Shown here: one piece after another, positions 13,643-19,371 of the stretch
Position numbering within the stretch: the stretch's first letter is position 1
Layout: every line of letters starts with the position of its first letter
Origin: a virus
Direction: 5' to 3' (one strand)
Length of the DNA: 26,466 nucleotides
IMG/VR virus record: IMGVR_UViG_3300046385_000120
Span: 1 to 26,466 of that record
Program-made: the position numbers and the translations under genes
The notes under the pieces: generated by a model
Databases searched by the model: none
The model's input: only the letters and a program-made list of their open reading frames with translations
Told to the model about the DNA's origin: nothing

Positions 13643-13722
13643 AATCCATTGTGTGTAGGGCATCGAAACCTACATTAAGCCCCATAATGGGCCTTTCTTA
13701 CCACTTAGAAGAACACGGATTC
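13642..13722 (-). pseudogene. tRNA-like degenerate element
   Basis: Outer stem GAATCC/GGATTC plus GTGT/ACAC with a 3-nt bulge, a D-arm-like TTCT/AGAA hairpin with GTGGTA in the loop, an anticodon-like hairpin with central TTA, and a T-arm GTAGG/CCTAC whose loop is 9 nt. Cloverleaf-shaped but with several irregularities; not a normal tRNA. Confidence 0.4.
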
Positions 13723-13771
13723 TTCGGAGTCATGACTTCCGAACATGGACAGGTTAATTACTCCTGTTTTT

Positions 13772-13892
13772 ACCATATAGAAACACACTAGCAAGCATCG
13801 CCGGTGTATTGCTACACCTCCTAGTCTGTGCCGTCAAACCATATCCTTCCCGGGTGATATGGAGTTTCTTCTCTAATGTGTTTTTATATGGT
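13772..13892 (-). ncRNA. Terminal-helix RNA element, copy 3'-adjacent to tRNA-Lys (copy 2)
   Basis: Sixteen-bp closing stem ACCATATAAAAACACA/TGTGTTTCTATATGGT (minus strand, one mismatch), core CACATT ... AGTGTG. The interior has hairpins CCATATC/GATATGG and GGTGTA-GCAA-TACACC, a GNRA tetraloop. Its first four bases are the ACCA end of tRNA-Lys(TTT), so element and tRNA overlap. Confidence 0.62.
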
Positions 13893-13964
13893 GGATCCAC
13901 TCGGATTCGAACCGAGAATTTACAGGGTAAAAGCCTGATGTTATAGCCGTTTAACTATGAATCC
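13889..13964 (-). tRNA. tRNA-Lys(TTT)
   Basis: Acceptor GGATTCA/TGGATCC with one wobble, anticodon loop CTTTTAC on CAGG/CCTG, encoded CCA, discriminator A. Its 3' end is shared with the terminal-helix element at 13772-13892. Confidence 0.92.
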
Positions 13965-13969
13965 ATATA

Positions 13970-14044
13970 TGGTCCCCCCACACAGATTCGAACTGTGACT
14001 TCTCGGATTAAGAGTCCGGTATGCTACCATAACATCTTGAAGGG
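13970..14044 (-). tRNA. tRNA-Lys(CTT)
   Basis: Acceptor CCCTTCA/TGGGGGG with two wobbles, T-arm CACAG/CTGTG, anticodon loop CTCTTAA, encoded ACCA. Its 5' bases also take part in a long hairpin (AGGGTTG...CAACCCT, 14041-14080) just upstream. Confidence 0.87.
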
Positions 14045-14159
14045 TTGTGCATATTAAATTGTCTTTAATGTGCCAACCCTAGACCATATACGGGATCTAA
14101 AGTTGACACTATCGTTTACCTGATGGTTTCATGTCATTACCTCTTTTGTTTAAGTTTTA

Positions 14160-14188
14160 ATTATACAACCTTTTGCAGTAGTTGTCAA
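14160..14188 (-). promoter_or_regulatory. Sigma-70 promoter (P10) for the tRNA-Lys/Asn/Arg block
   Basis: TTGACA, 17 nt, TATAAT on the minus strand, reading into tRNA-Lys(CTT) and downstream tRNAs. Confidence 0.9.
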
Positions 14189-14197
14189 CTGTTTTTT

Positions 14198-14275
14198 TGG
14201 AGTACGGGGTCGGATTTGAACCGACGATTTTACTGGTTTGCAATCAGTTCCCTTGGGCCACTCGGGCACCCGTAC
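14198..14275 (-). tRNA. tRNA-Cys(GCA)
   Basis: Acceptor GTACGGG/CCCGTAC, anticodon loop TTGCAAA on stem ACTGA/TCAGT, encoded CCA, discriminator T. Lies upstream of promoter P10, hence in the previous transcription unit. Confidence 0.92.
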
Positions 14276-14363
14276 ATATCAAGTATACAGTACCACTTGT
14301 GTAGTACTGCACATAAAAAGTTCTGTTTTAAATAATTGTGTCAATAACACAAGGAGACATATC

Positions 14364-14723
14364 ATGTCATATTACAAATCACGTCAATCAATGGTACGTG
14401 GTCGCAATGGCTTATTCTATCGTCAAGATGAAACCAACGGTACTACACCTGAAGTCGAAACTGAAATCGAAACAGATGACGACACTATGGAATCTACACA
14501 ACCAACTGTATCATTCAACATTCCAACACTTATTCGTGTATTAGAATTGATTCGCGAAGATGTAGTATCAGATGATATGCTACACTTTGTTGTAGAAAAG
14601 ATTATCGAAGTTGGTGCTGATCAAGATGCTATCGATATGGATGACTACGAAGAAATTGCTTCAGTAGTACCAAAGCGTATGATGGCTGCTCAACGCAGAT
14701 TAAAAGACGGTCGTCGCATTTAA
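14364..14723 (+). CDS. Acidic hypothetical protein, 119 aa
   Basis: Starts MSYYKSRQSMVRGRNGLFYR with AAGGAG 7 nt upstream; ends TAA right before a tRNA gene. The middle is very acidic (EVETEIETDDDTMESTQ), followed by helical PTLIRVLELIREDVVSDDML and a basic end (AAQRRLKDGRRI). No family recognised. Lone plus-strand gene inside the tRNA array, so probably expressed at another time from the tRNAs. The longer frame starting 14238 would read through tRNA-Cys and is rejected. Confidence 0.72.
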   Translation: MSYYKSRQSMVRGRNGLFYRQDETNGTTPEVETEIETDDDTMESTQPTVSFNIPTLIRVLELIREDVVSDDMLHFVVEKIIEVGADQDAIDMDDYEEIASVVPKRMMAAQRRLKDGRRI

Positions 14724-14724
14724 T

Positions 14725-14798
14725 TGGTGCTCTTAGATAGAATCGAACTATCGTTACCTCCATACCAAGAAGGCGTTCTACCATTAAACTACAAGAGC
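14725..14798 (-). tRNA. tRNA-Thr(GGT)
   Basis: Acceptor GCTCTTG/TAAGAGC with one wobble, anticodon loop TTGGTAT on a 5-bp stem, encoded ACCA. Begins 1 nt after the stop of the plus-strand gene. Confidence 0.9.
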
Positions 14799-14803
14799 CG
14801 AAC

Positions 14804-14881
14804 TGGTACCCCGAGTCGGATTCGAACCGACACGATTCTCCTTTTGAGAGAGACGCCTCATACCAATTGGGCTATCGGGGC
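14804..14881 (-). tRNA. tRNA with CAA anticodon (nominal Leu) but short variable loop
   Basis: Acceptor GCCCCGA/TCGGGGT (G1-U72), stem TCTCT/GGAGA, anticodon loop CTCAAAA, T-arm GTCGG/CCGAC, encoded ACCA. The variable region is five nt, whereas bacterial tRNA-Leu has a long variable arm; the charged amino acid is therefore uncertain. The loop is one base away from tRNA-Trp (CTCCAAA). Confidence 0.8.
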
Positions 14882-14891
14882 ATTGATTGGA

Positions 14892-15057
14892 GTCTAGTGT
14901 CCTTGCGACAGGACAACATCCCTTGAGCGAGAGCGTAGGAACTGAATCTACGGGTTTAACACCTCTTGGGTTGAACAGTCAGGACAACTACTTGTATTCA
15001 CTCCGCATAACTTGTTCAAGGTTATGTTTCACTACTAACGTTCGTTTCCAACTAGAC
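14892..15057 (-). ncRNA. Stem-closed non-coding element
   Basis: Closed by GTCTAGT/ACTAGAC (7 bp) with inner hairpins GTCCT-GTCGCA-AGGAC and CATAAC/GTTATG. About 165 nt with no credible gene, exactly filling the gap between two tRNAs. It lacks the CACAUU/AGUGUG core. Confidence 0.45.
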
Positions 15058-15062
15058 ATAAT

Positions 15063-15140
15063 TGGTCTGCGTGGTAGGATTTGAACCTACAGCCTCCTCG
15101 TTCCAAACAAGGCCGTCTACCAGATTGACATTACACACAG
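15063..15140 (-). tRNA. tRNA-Pro(TGG), copy 1
   Basis: Acceptor CTGTGTG/CACGCAG with one wobble, anticodon loop TTTGGAA on CCTTG/CGAGG, encoded ACCA. Confidence 0.9.
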
Positions 15141-15147
15141 ATTAAAC

Positions 15148-15221
15148 TGGCAGAGGGTACAAGAATCGAACTTGTGTCAACGGAATCAAAATCCGTTGTT
15201 TTACCATTAAACTAACCCCCA
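15148..15221 (-). tRNA. tRNA-Gln(TTG), copy 1
   Basis: Acceptor TGGGGGT/ACCCTCT with weak U1-U72, discriminator G as in tRNA-Gln, anticodon loop TTTTGAT on ACGGA/TCCGT, encoded CCA. Confidence 0.9.
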
Positions 15222-15228
15222 ACAAAAT

Positions 15229-15302
15229 TGGTCTCCATACTAGGATTTGAACCTAGACCACACGGCCCCAAACCGCGAATGCAACCAGATAACACTTTAG
15301 AG
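15229..15302 (-). tRNA. tRNA-Pro(TGG), copy 2
   Basis: Acceptor CTCTAAA/TATGGAG with one mismatch, anticodon loop TTTGGGG as in T4 tRNA-Pro, T-arm CTAGG/CCTAG, encoded ACCA. Confidence 0.85.
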
Positions 15303-15311
15303 AGATAAACT

Positions 15312-15386
15312 TGGCGCTGTGAACGAGAATCGAACTCGCCTTGGTCTCCTAGACAGGGAGGTGTAATCCCAGATTACTACCACAGC
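15312..15386 (-). tRNA. tRNA-Asp(GTC)
   Basis: Acceptor GCTGTGG/TCACAGC with one wobble, anticodon loop CTGTCTA on CTCC/GGAG, discriminator G, encoded CCA. Confidence 0.91.
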
Positions 15387-15392
15387 ATTGTT

Positions 15393-15467
15393 TGGTGCGT
15401 CTGTATGGAATCGAACCACAATCCCCGGCTTCGTGGACCAGTGTATTCTCCATTATACTACAGACGC
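15393..15467 (-). tRNA. tRNA-Arg(ACG) with C33
   Basis: Acceptor GCGTCTG/CAGACGC, stem CTGGT/GCCGG, anticodon loop CCACGAA, encoded ACCA. Position 33 is C in place of the near-universal U. A34 would need TadA-type conversion to inosine. Confidence 0.82.
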
Positions 15468-15475
15468 AAATTGAA

Positions 15476-15700
15476 TTTGTAAGCATAGACCCTCAGGTTA
15501 GTTCTATGATTTAGATGTGCAACGCTAGCAATTCACATCGAGGTTTTCCAGGGTATGTTACTTGAGATACCGGTCCAGATTAGTCCCCATTACGGACGCT
15601 ACCCTTTCGAGTAGCTGGGAGTTGAACCCATTGCCTTCTACTGCGTTGGTCCTTCGAAGAAACCTCGACAGCGTGACTTTCTCTTGCTAACTCTTACAAA
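15476..15700 (-). ncRNA. Stem-closed non-coding element with T-arm-like hairpin
   Basis: About 225 nt closed by TTTGTAAG/CTTACAAA, with a second long-range stem TCGAGGTTT/AAACCTCGA inside. It contains a TTC-AACT loop on ATGGG/CCCAG like a tRNA T-arm, plus GTCC/GGAC and GATGTG/CACATC hairpins. No open frame of note. Fills the gap between tRNA-Ile and tRNA-Arg. Confidence 0.55.
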
Positions 15701-15703
15701 ACT

Positions 15704-15777
15704 TGGTTCCTCGAACAAGAATCGAACTTGTGATAAAGGCTTATCAAGCCTACGTTATACCATTTAACTACCGAGGA
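15704..15777 (-). tRNA. tRNA-Ile(GAT), copy 1
   Basis: Acceptor TCCTCGG/TCGAGGA with one wobble, anticodon loop TTGATAA on AGGC/GCCT, encoded ACCA. Confidence 0.9.
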
Positions 15778-15784
15778 ATATACT

Positions 15785-15860
15785 TGGTGCCACAAACTGG
15801 ACTCGAACCAGTAACACACGAATTTTCAATCCGCTGCTCTACCATTGGAGCTATTGTGGC
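15785..15860 (-). tRNA. tRNA-Phe(GAA)
   Basis: Acceptor GCCACAA/TTGTGGC, anticodon loop TTGAAAA on GCGGA/TTCGT with wobbles, T-arm ACTGG/CCAGT, encoded ACCA. Confidence 0.91.
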
Positions 15861-15866
15861 ATGATT

Positions 15867-15940
15867 TGGGGTGAAAGCGGGAATCGAACCCTGTCTAACT
15901 GTTTCACAGACAGTTGTGCAGCCACTACACTACTAACACC
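15867..15940 (-). tRNA. tRNA-His(GTG)
   Basis: Anticodon loop CTGTGAA on ACTGT/ACAGT; extra 5' G opposite discriminator C73 as required for tRNA-His; encoded CCA. The acceptor GTGTTAG/CTTTCAC has two U-U mismatches and the T-stem looks one base short, so folding may be weak. Confidence 0.8.
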
Positions 15941-15946
15941 ATAACT

Positions 15947-16020
15947 TGGTAGTTTCTGAAAGGATCGAACTTTCGTCGATGCAATGTCAATGCATCATTC
16001 TCCCATTGAACTAAGAAACT
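15947..16020 (-). tRNA. tRNA-Val(GAC)
   Basis: Acceptor AGTTTCT/AGAAACT, anticodon loop TTGACAT on a 5-6 bp stem ATGCA/TGCAT, encoded ACCA. Confidence 0.9.
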
Positions 16021-16024
16021 ATAT

Positions 16025-16098
16025 TGGCACGGGAACTAGGGCTCGAACCTAGAACGACACAGTCAAAGTGTGTTGTGTTACCATTACACCATTCCCGA
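16025..16098 (-). tRNA. tRNA-Gln(TTG), copy 2
   Basis: Acceptor TCGGGAA/TTCCCGT with U1-U72, discriminator G, anticodon loop CTTTGAC on ACACA/TGTGT, encoded CCA. Confidence 0.9.
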
Positions 16099-16106
16099 AC
16101 AAAACT

Positions 16107-16193
16107 TGGCGGAAGATATCGGAATCGAACCTATCAGCCCATCTCTGAGCGAAGGCTTAGCAAGCCCCTGTCGCACCTTGCAACACATCTTCC
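16107..16193 (-). tRNA. tRNA-Ser(GCT), copy 2
   Basis: Class II with long variable arm; acceptor GGAAGAT/ATCTTCC, anticodon loop TTGCTAA, discriminator G, encoded CCA. Same anticodon as the gene at 4577-4668. Confidence 0.9.
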
Positions 16194-16202
16194 TGAAATG
16201 AA

Positions 16203-16337
16203 TTTGTTTATCGTCACACAATGTCCAAGTCGTGCGCTGAACGTATTGACTACGCTTGCTACGGGCTTCAGGTACAATAACAAGTGTCTTGGGCGACTCG
16301 CTATTCACATATGGGTAACCGTACACACATAAACAAA
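16203..16337 (-). ncRNA. Stem-closed non-coding element
   Basis: Closed by TTTGTTTAT/ATAAACAAA (9 bp, 118 nt apart). A protein-like frame crosses it but runs on into tRNA-Ser, so RNA function is favoured. Lies between the two tRNA-Ser genes. Confidence 0.45.
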
Positions 16338-16341
16338 ACTT

Positions 16342-16432
16342 TGGCGGAAGGCTAGAGAGTCGAACTCTAAAGGGCCTATTAAGCCTCGACGGTTTTCAAG
16401 ACCGGTTCCATCGCCAATTGGATTGGCCTTCC
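16342..16432 (-). tRNA. tRNA-Ser(TGA)
   Basis: Class II; acceptor GGAAGGC/GCCTTCC, anticodon loop CTTGAAA on CGGT/ACCG, long variable arm, discriminator G, encoded CCA. Decodes UCA. Confidence 0.92.
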
Positions 16433-16441
16433 ATAAACTAC

Positions 16442-16515
16442 TGGTCTCCGATGCAAGAATCGAACTTGCGCTCCTTGGTCCCAAACCAAGAGTGATACCA
16501 TTTCACCAATCGGAG
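16442..16515 (-). tRNA. tRNA-Pro(TGG), copy 3
   Basis: Acceptor CTCCGAT/ATCGGAG, anticodon loop TTTGGGA on CTTGG/CCAAG, encoded ACCA. Confidence 0.91.
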
Positions 16516-16531
16516 ATAAAATACATTAAAC

Positions 16532-16605
16532 TGGCGTACCGACTAGGACTCGAACCTAGAATGTTGCTTTTGGAGAACAAAGTGTTGCCATTACACTATC
16601 GATAC
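16532..16605 (-). tRNA. tRNA-Trp(CCA)
   Basis: Acceptor GTATCGA/TCGGTAC with one wobble, anticodon loop CTCCAAA on TTGTT/AGCAA, discriminator G, encoded CCA. Its first 15 bases are also the last codons of the GIY-YIG gene upstream. Confidence 0.91.
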
Positions 16606-17214
16606 ATTTTTCTTTCGAGGAAGCCCACCTTTCGCCCACTCTGTATTTTCATATTTTACTAATTCATCATTTGATATTCGTTTAGCAATGATACCATTAT
16701 TGATTAATATCTTCCCTAGGTTCGCGTCTGCTACTCGGCTACGGTGTGTAGCAGAGCAAGTTCTACCGGTCAGCGACGTTGACACTTTCCTAGCAGTATC
16801 TTTATTTTTCATTCCGCTATTTACGGATAATTTTCTTCGTTTTTCATCTGTTGTAACTTGTTTCAAAGATGCTTGACGTTGTTTTTCTTTAGTTTCTTCG
16901 GAATGTTTCTTGCCTTTAAACGCTCCCACTATTCCAGGATTGCCGCCACTACCACCTATTTTTAAGTTATAAGTTTGCGTGTCTTTTACTAAATCTTCGT
17001 TTACTATGTTGCGTTCTAGTTCAAACATCTCTTCTTTTGAAGAAGCGCAATAAAGTATTTCAAATTTAAAATTTTCTTTACCATATTTTGTTATAGCATA
17101 CCGCAGATGTTTTCCAGAACCTAAATATCCATCTTTAAGATTATCAGTTTGGTGGCAACCTATATAATATTTGCCGTTTATCTCGTTTGTAGTTTTGTAA
17201 ATTATATAATTCAT
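16591..17214 (-). CDS. GIY-YIG homing endonuclease (SegB-like)
   Basis: A 207-residue protein starting MNYIIYKTTNEINGKYYIGC: the GIY-YIG pair appears as YIIYKT...YYIGCH, with the helix KEEMFELERNIVNEDL carrying the catalytic Glu. NUMOD3-type repeats (GKKHSEETKEKQRQASL) and a C-terminal DNA-binding tail (ILINNGIIAKRISNDELV) follow. The ATG at 17214 starts the motif; the 218-residue version is less likely. Its stop lies inside tRNA-Trp (15-nt overlap). T4 SegB likewise sits in a tRNA cluster and spreads it, which is an attractive parallel. Confidence 0.88.
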   Translation of the reverse strand: MNYIIYKTTNEINGKYYIGCHQTDNLKDGYLGSGKHLRYAITKYGKENFKFEILYCASSKEEMFELERNIVNEDLVKDTQTYNLKIGGSGGNPGIVGAFKGKKHSEETKEKQRQASLKQVTTDEKRRKLSVNSGMKNKDTARKVSTSLTGRTCSATHRSRVADANLGKILINNGIIAKRISNDELVKYENTEWAKGGLPRKKNVSIV

Positions 17215-17267
17215 ATCTTTATTTATACAAAACCGCCATGCTGCCATTACATTAGCAACCCTTATAC

Positions 17268-17343
17268 TGGCTCCATCTGAAGGATTCGAACCTTCCTCTT
17301 TCGGTTAACAGCCGAGGGTACTCACCAAGAATACTAAGATGGA
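17268..17343 (-). tRNA. tRNA-Asn(GTT), copy 2
   Basis: Acceptor TCCATCT/AGATGGA, anticodon loop CTGTTAA on TCGG/CCGA, discriminator G, encoded CCA. Confidence 0.92.
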
Positions 17344-17352
17344 ATAAAAAAT

Positions 17353-17426
17353 TGGTTCCTCCAACAAGAATCGAACTTGTGATGACCGGTTATCAGCCGA
17401 TTGTTATACCATTTAACTACAGAGGA
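17353..17426 (-). tRNA. tRNA-Ile(GAT), copy 2
   Basis: Acceptor TCCTCTG/TGGAGGA with wobbles, anticodon loop CTGATAA on a 5-bp stem, T-arm identical to the copy at 15704, encoded ACCA. Confidence 0.9.
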
Positions 17427-17432
17427 ATACAT

Positions 17433-17507
17433 TGGTGCACCAACTTGGAATTGAACCAAGACTCAATCGATTATGAGTCGAACGCTTTACCATTAAGCTA
17501 TTGGTGC
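17433..17507 (-). tRNA. tRNA(CAT), probably tRNA-Ile2
   Basis: Acceptor GCACCAA/TTGGTGC, anticodon loop CTCATAA on CGA/TCG; the anticodon arm CGACTCATAATCG matches the bacterial tRNA-Ile2 (lysidine) arm as I recall it. Encoded ACCA. Elongator Met is the alternative. Confidence 0.85.
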
Positions 17508-17514
17508 ATTAAAT

Positions 17515-17549
17515 TGGTGGAGTATCCTGGGATCGAACCAGGCGTACTC
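17515..17549 (-). ncRNA. CCA-tailed T-arm minihelix (tRNA remnant)
   Basis: Minus strand: GAGTA/TACTC acceptor-like stem, perfect T-arm CCTGG-TTCGATC-CCAGG, then C-ACCA. No D-arm or anticodon arm: only about 35 nt. It sits 5 nt after tRNA-Tyr in the transcript, so it would be processed as the next unit. Either the stub of a deleted tRNA or a deliberate minihelix. Confidence 0.6.
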
Positions 17550-17554
17550 AAAAC

Positions 17555-17642
17555 TGGTGGATGTGGTAAGATTCGAACTTACTAAGCCTTGCGGCAACCG
17601 GGTTACAGCCGGCAGTGACACTCCAACGTCAACCGCACATCC
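17555..17642 (-). tRNA. tRNA-Tyr(GTA)
   Basis: Class II; acceptor GGATGTG/CACATCC, anticodon loop CTGTAAC on CCGG/CCGG, long variable arm, encoded ACCA. Confidence 0.92.
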
Positions 17643-17644
17643 AA

Positions 17645-17677
17645 AATATTAAACACACTGTTTCCAATGTGTATATT
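17645..17677 (-). ncRNA. Terminal-helix RNA element, minimal copy
   Basis: Minus strand ATACACATT-GGAAAC-AGTGTGTTTAAT: the same CACATT ... AGTGTG helix as the larger elements but with a loop of only six bases. It lies 3 nt 5' of tRNA-Tyr and overlaps the next element by a few bases. Confidence 0.5.
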
Positions 17678-17765
17678 AAAGCACATACCAGTCCCGGGGA
17701 TTCGAACCCCTTTCTCTAGTAGTTTACCACGACTTTTACGGTCAGGCAAGTATATGCTTTAATAT
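17673..17765 (-). ncRNA. tRNA-like RNA with 16-bp closing stem
   Basis: Closing stem ATATTAAAGCATATAC/GTATGTGCTTTAATAT (one wobble). Inside are a perfect T-arm GGGG-TTCGAAT-CCCC, a hairpin GAC-CGTAAAA-GTC and a long variable-like hairpin, but no D-arm and no CCA. It looks like a tRNA-Leu(TAA)-type molecule rebuilt on a long helix. Confidence 0.55.
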
Positions 17766-17940
17766 CTAGTATTTTCTTCTCACATAAGAGAATGCCATCC
17801 ACTAGTCCGCCCGTTTGCCATATGTTTAGAGTGCATGGCCCAGTCCTCGTTACTGGAATACTTTACACTTTGCGATCAACGATGCTTGCTAACAAACACC
17901 TCCTGCGGTTTTAAAAACTCTACCATTCAATCCTATCAAG

Positions 17941-17970
17941 AAAAAACCCTAGGGTTTTTAGTCCTAGGGT
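17941..17970 (-). terminator. Rho-independent terminator in the tRNA leader
   Basis: Minus strand ACCCTAGG-ACTAAAAAC-CCTAGGGT followed by T6. It lies about 290 nt downstream of promoter P11 and 300 nt before tRNA-Tyr, so it would either end a short RNA or act as an attenuator. Confidence 0.75.
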
Positions 17971-18230
17971 CCTTGGAGTTTGTGTGTTACACCTTATGCG
18001 TAACCACTTCCTTCTTGGACCCTGATTCTAATATGACGGCTATAATTCATTTCAAAAGACGGGCTGAACGGCTTGCTCTGCAATGAGCACCATTGTTGCG
18101 ATTTTGATAATGAGGATATGTTTGTCATATTGTTTTGCATTGTACTTTTACTTAGTCTCTTAGATTGCTGCTGTTAGCTCTTATGCCTAAAAACTTGCGT
18201 TTTTGGACAAATTGCTTTTTGCTGCATCAT
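17971..18230 (-). ncRNA. Candidate short RNA or leader between P11 and its terminator
   Basis: About 260 nt transcribed from promoter P11 to the terminator at 17941-17970 with no gene that I can support on either strand. A hairpin CAAAAACG...CGTTTTTG-like dyad lies near its 5' end. Downstream, 17766-17940 shows nothing I recognise. Confidence 0.4.
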
Positions 18231-18236
18231 GTATCT

Positions 18237-18265
18237 ATTATAACGTACTTCCTTTAACTTGTCAA
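18237..18265 (-). promoter_or_regulatory. Sigma-70 promoter (P11) for the tRNA-Tyr/Ile/Asn block
   Basis: TTGACA, 17 nt, TATAAT, followed by AGATACATGATG. Confidence 0.9.
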
Positions 18266-18344
18266 GTCTTTTATGACTTATTTTAAAAACTTTTTTCTTA
18301 GTTGACAAGTAGCATCTCTACTACTTGTCTTCCTTCTTGTGTTT

Positions 18345-18373
18345 ATTATAGCATCAACTTGAACACTTGTCAA
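18345..18373 (-). promoter_or_regulatory. Sigma-70 promoter (P12)
   Basis: TTGACA, 17 nt, TATAAT, then AAACACAAGAAGG. The -35 box overlaps the UGA stop of the HD gene. Its only downstream sequence before P11 is a 9-bp hairpin (GACAAGTAG/CTACTTGTC, 18303-18330), so the two promoters may act in tandem. Confidence 0.85.
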
Positions 18374-18813
18374 GCTAATTTTGCTCTAATTTCCATATAA
18401 AACTGATGATACTTTGCCATACGTGCAATGTCTTTTTCAGTAACACCCTTTAGGCGTCGGATGTCTGTGTTGTGGCGCAGATCGGCCATCTTCACTCGCA
18501 TCGCATCTTCGCTGCCAAACACGCCTTCTTTGTACTCATCGTAAGTTTGACCTGGTTGCTTAGTTAGGCAACGGATGCCGGCAATAACTCTTTCAGAAAT
18601 GCCTGCTTCACGTAAGTCCTTGTAAGTAACACTAGTGTCTTCGATGACATCATGTCCCAATGCCATACACATCAGCTCTTCGTCATCTGACTTGAGATAA
18701 TGCATAACTTTCAGTGGGTGCAGAATGTAAGGGTTGCCACCTTTGTCAAACTGACCATGGTGAGCAGTGGTTGCAATGTGCAACATTTGGGCTAACATTT
18801 CACCTTTTCTCAT
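18370..18813 (-). CDS. SpoT/Mesh1-like HD hydrolase
   Basis: A 147-residue HD-domain protein: H32 (ILHPLK), H54-D55 with E58-D59 (GHDVIEDT), D111/N115 (KMADLRHNTDIRRLKG). These are the metal and catalytic residues of the (p)ppGpp 3'-pyrophosphohydrolase half of SpoT; no synthetase or ACT/TGS domain. The ATG at 18813 has AAAGG upstream; the GTG at 18822 is less likely. It differs from the HD protein at 7769-8326, so the phage has two. UGA stop inside the -35 box of P12. Likely lowers host alarm nucleotides (inference). Confidence 0.85.
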   Translation of the reverse strand: MRKGEMLAQMLHIATTAHHGQFDKGGNPYILHPLKVMHYLKSDDEELMCMALGHDVIEDTSVTYKDLREAGISERVIAGIRCLTKQPGQTYDEYKEGVFGSEDAMRVKMADLRHNTDIRRLKGVTEKDIARMAKYHQFYMEIRAKLA

Positions 18814-18843
18814 TTTGAACACCTTTCTACTTACTGTACTTAC

Positions 18844-18872
18844 AGTATACGACAGGTCGGGGTTCTTGTCAA
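18844..18872 (-). promoter_or_regulatory. Sigma-70 promoter (P13) for the HD gene
   Basis: TTGACA, 17 nt, TATACT on the minus strand. Confidence 0.87.
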
Positions 18873-18907
18873 GCTGTTTTTGACTTGTTGTAAAAATACA
18901 ACAGTAA

Positions 18908-19303
18908 TTATTTCGTATTACCTGCTATTTCTTTGTAACCGGCCCAGCTTGGGTGGATTTTGTCGGGCTGTAGTCGTGTGATGGGCAGTACTGTATCGCC
19001 AAAGTTTTTAGCAATGATTTTAACCATTTCTTGAATGTGCGGCTTAATAGCAGGCATGATCCAAAACACACGTTTGCCTTCGACTCGTTCTCGCATAGCC
19101 AACAATTCTTTAAAGCTGTTTACACCATCGTGATCGTTTGATCCTAAACTGATAATCGCTGTTTCAGCTGGCTCAATTTTTTGTGCATAGTTCTTGTTAA
19201 ACTGCTTAGAGTTGATTCCGCTTTTGCCCACCAAGACACATTCAGGCCTAAACTGTTGTGTGCCAACTGCAATGCTGTCACCTACGATCAAACAATCTAA
19301 CAT
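18908..19303 (-). CDS. SGNH/GDSL-type hydrolase
   Basis: A 131-residue single-domain SGNH hydrolase: block I CLIVGDSIAVG with nucleophile S10, block III SLGSNDHDG (N56), block V DKIHPSWAGY with D114 and H117 of the catalytic triad. The block II Gly is probably in GKSGINSKQ. Esterase or lipase-like enzymes of this fold remove acyl groups from sugars or lipids; the target is unknown. GGAG lies 6 nt before the ATG at 19303; no signal peptide, so cytoplasmic or virion-associated. The longer 144-residue frame begins in the promoter region and is rejected. Confidence 0.83.
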   Translation of the reverse strand: MLDCLIVGDSIAVGTQQFRPECVLVGKSGINSKQFNKNYAQKIEPAETAIISLGSNDHDGVNSFKELLAMRERVEGKRVFWIMPAIKPHIQEMVKIIAKNFGDTVLPITRLQPDKIHPSWAGYKEIAGNTK

Positions 19304-19318
19304 ACTATCTCCATAAGA

Positions 19319-19352
19319 AAAGCGATTACTGTTATTATACAATAATCGCTTT
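19319..19352 (-). terminator. Terminator after ahpF that embeds a promoter -10 box
   Basis: Minus strand AAAGCGATTA...TAATCGCTTTTCTT: 10-bp stem with U-rich tail. The loop contains TATAAT, the -10 box of promoter P14. Confidence 0.7.
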
Positions 19353-19362
19353 GGGCTGTCAA
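19334..19362 (-). promoter_or_regulatory. Sigma-70 promoter (P14) for the SGNH gene
   Basis: TTGACA, 17 nt, TATAAT. Overlaps the ahpF terminator dyad. Confidence 0.88.
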
Positions 19363-19371
19363 CCTAATTTA

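Noticed and set aside
14238-14363. N-terminal extension of the plus-strand acidic protein
   Set aside because: Would start inside tRNA-Cys; the ATG at 14364 has a proper AAGGAG.
16084-16326. Eighty-residue minus-strand ORF
   Set aside because: Runs into tRNA-Ser and tRNA-Gln and overlaps a stem-closed element; the protein-like look of its first half is not enough.
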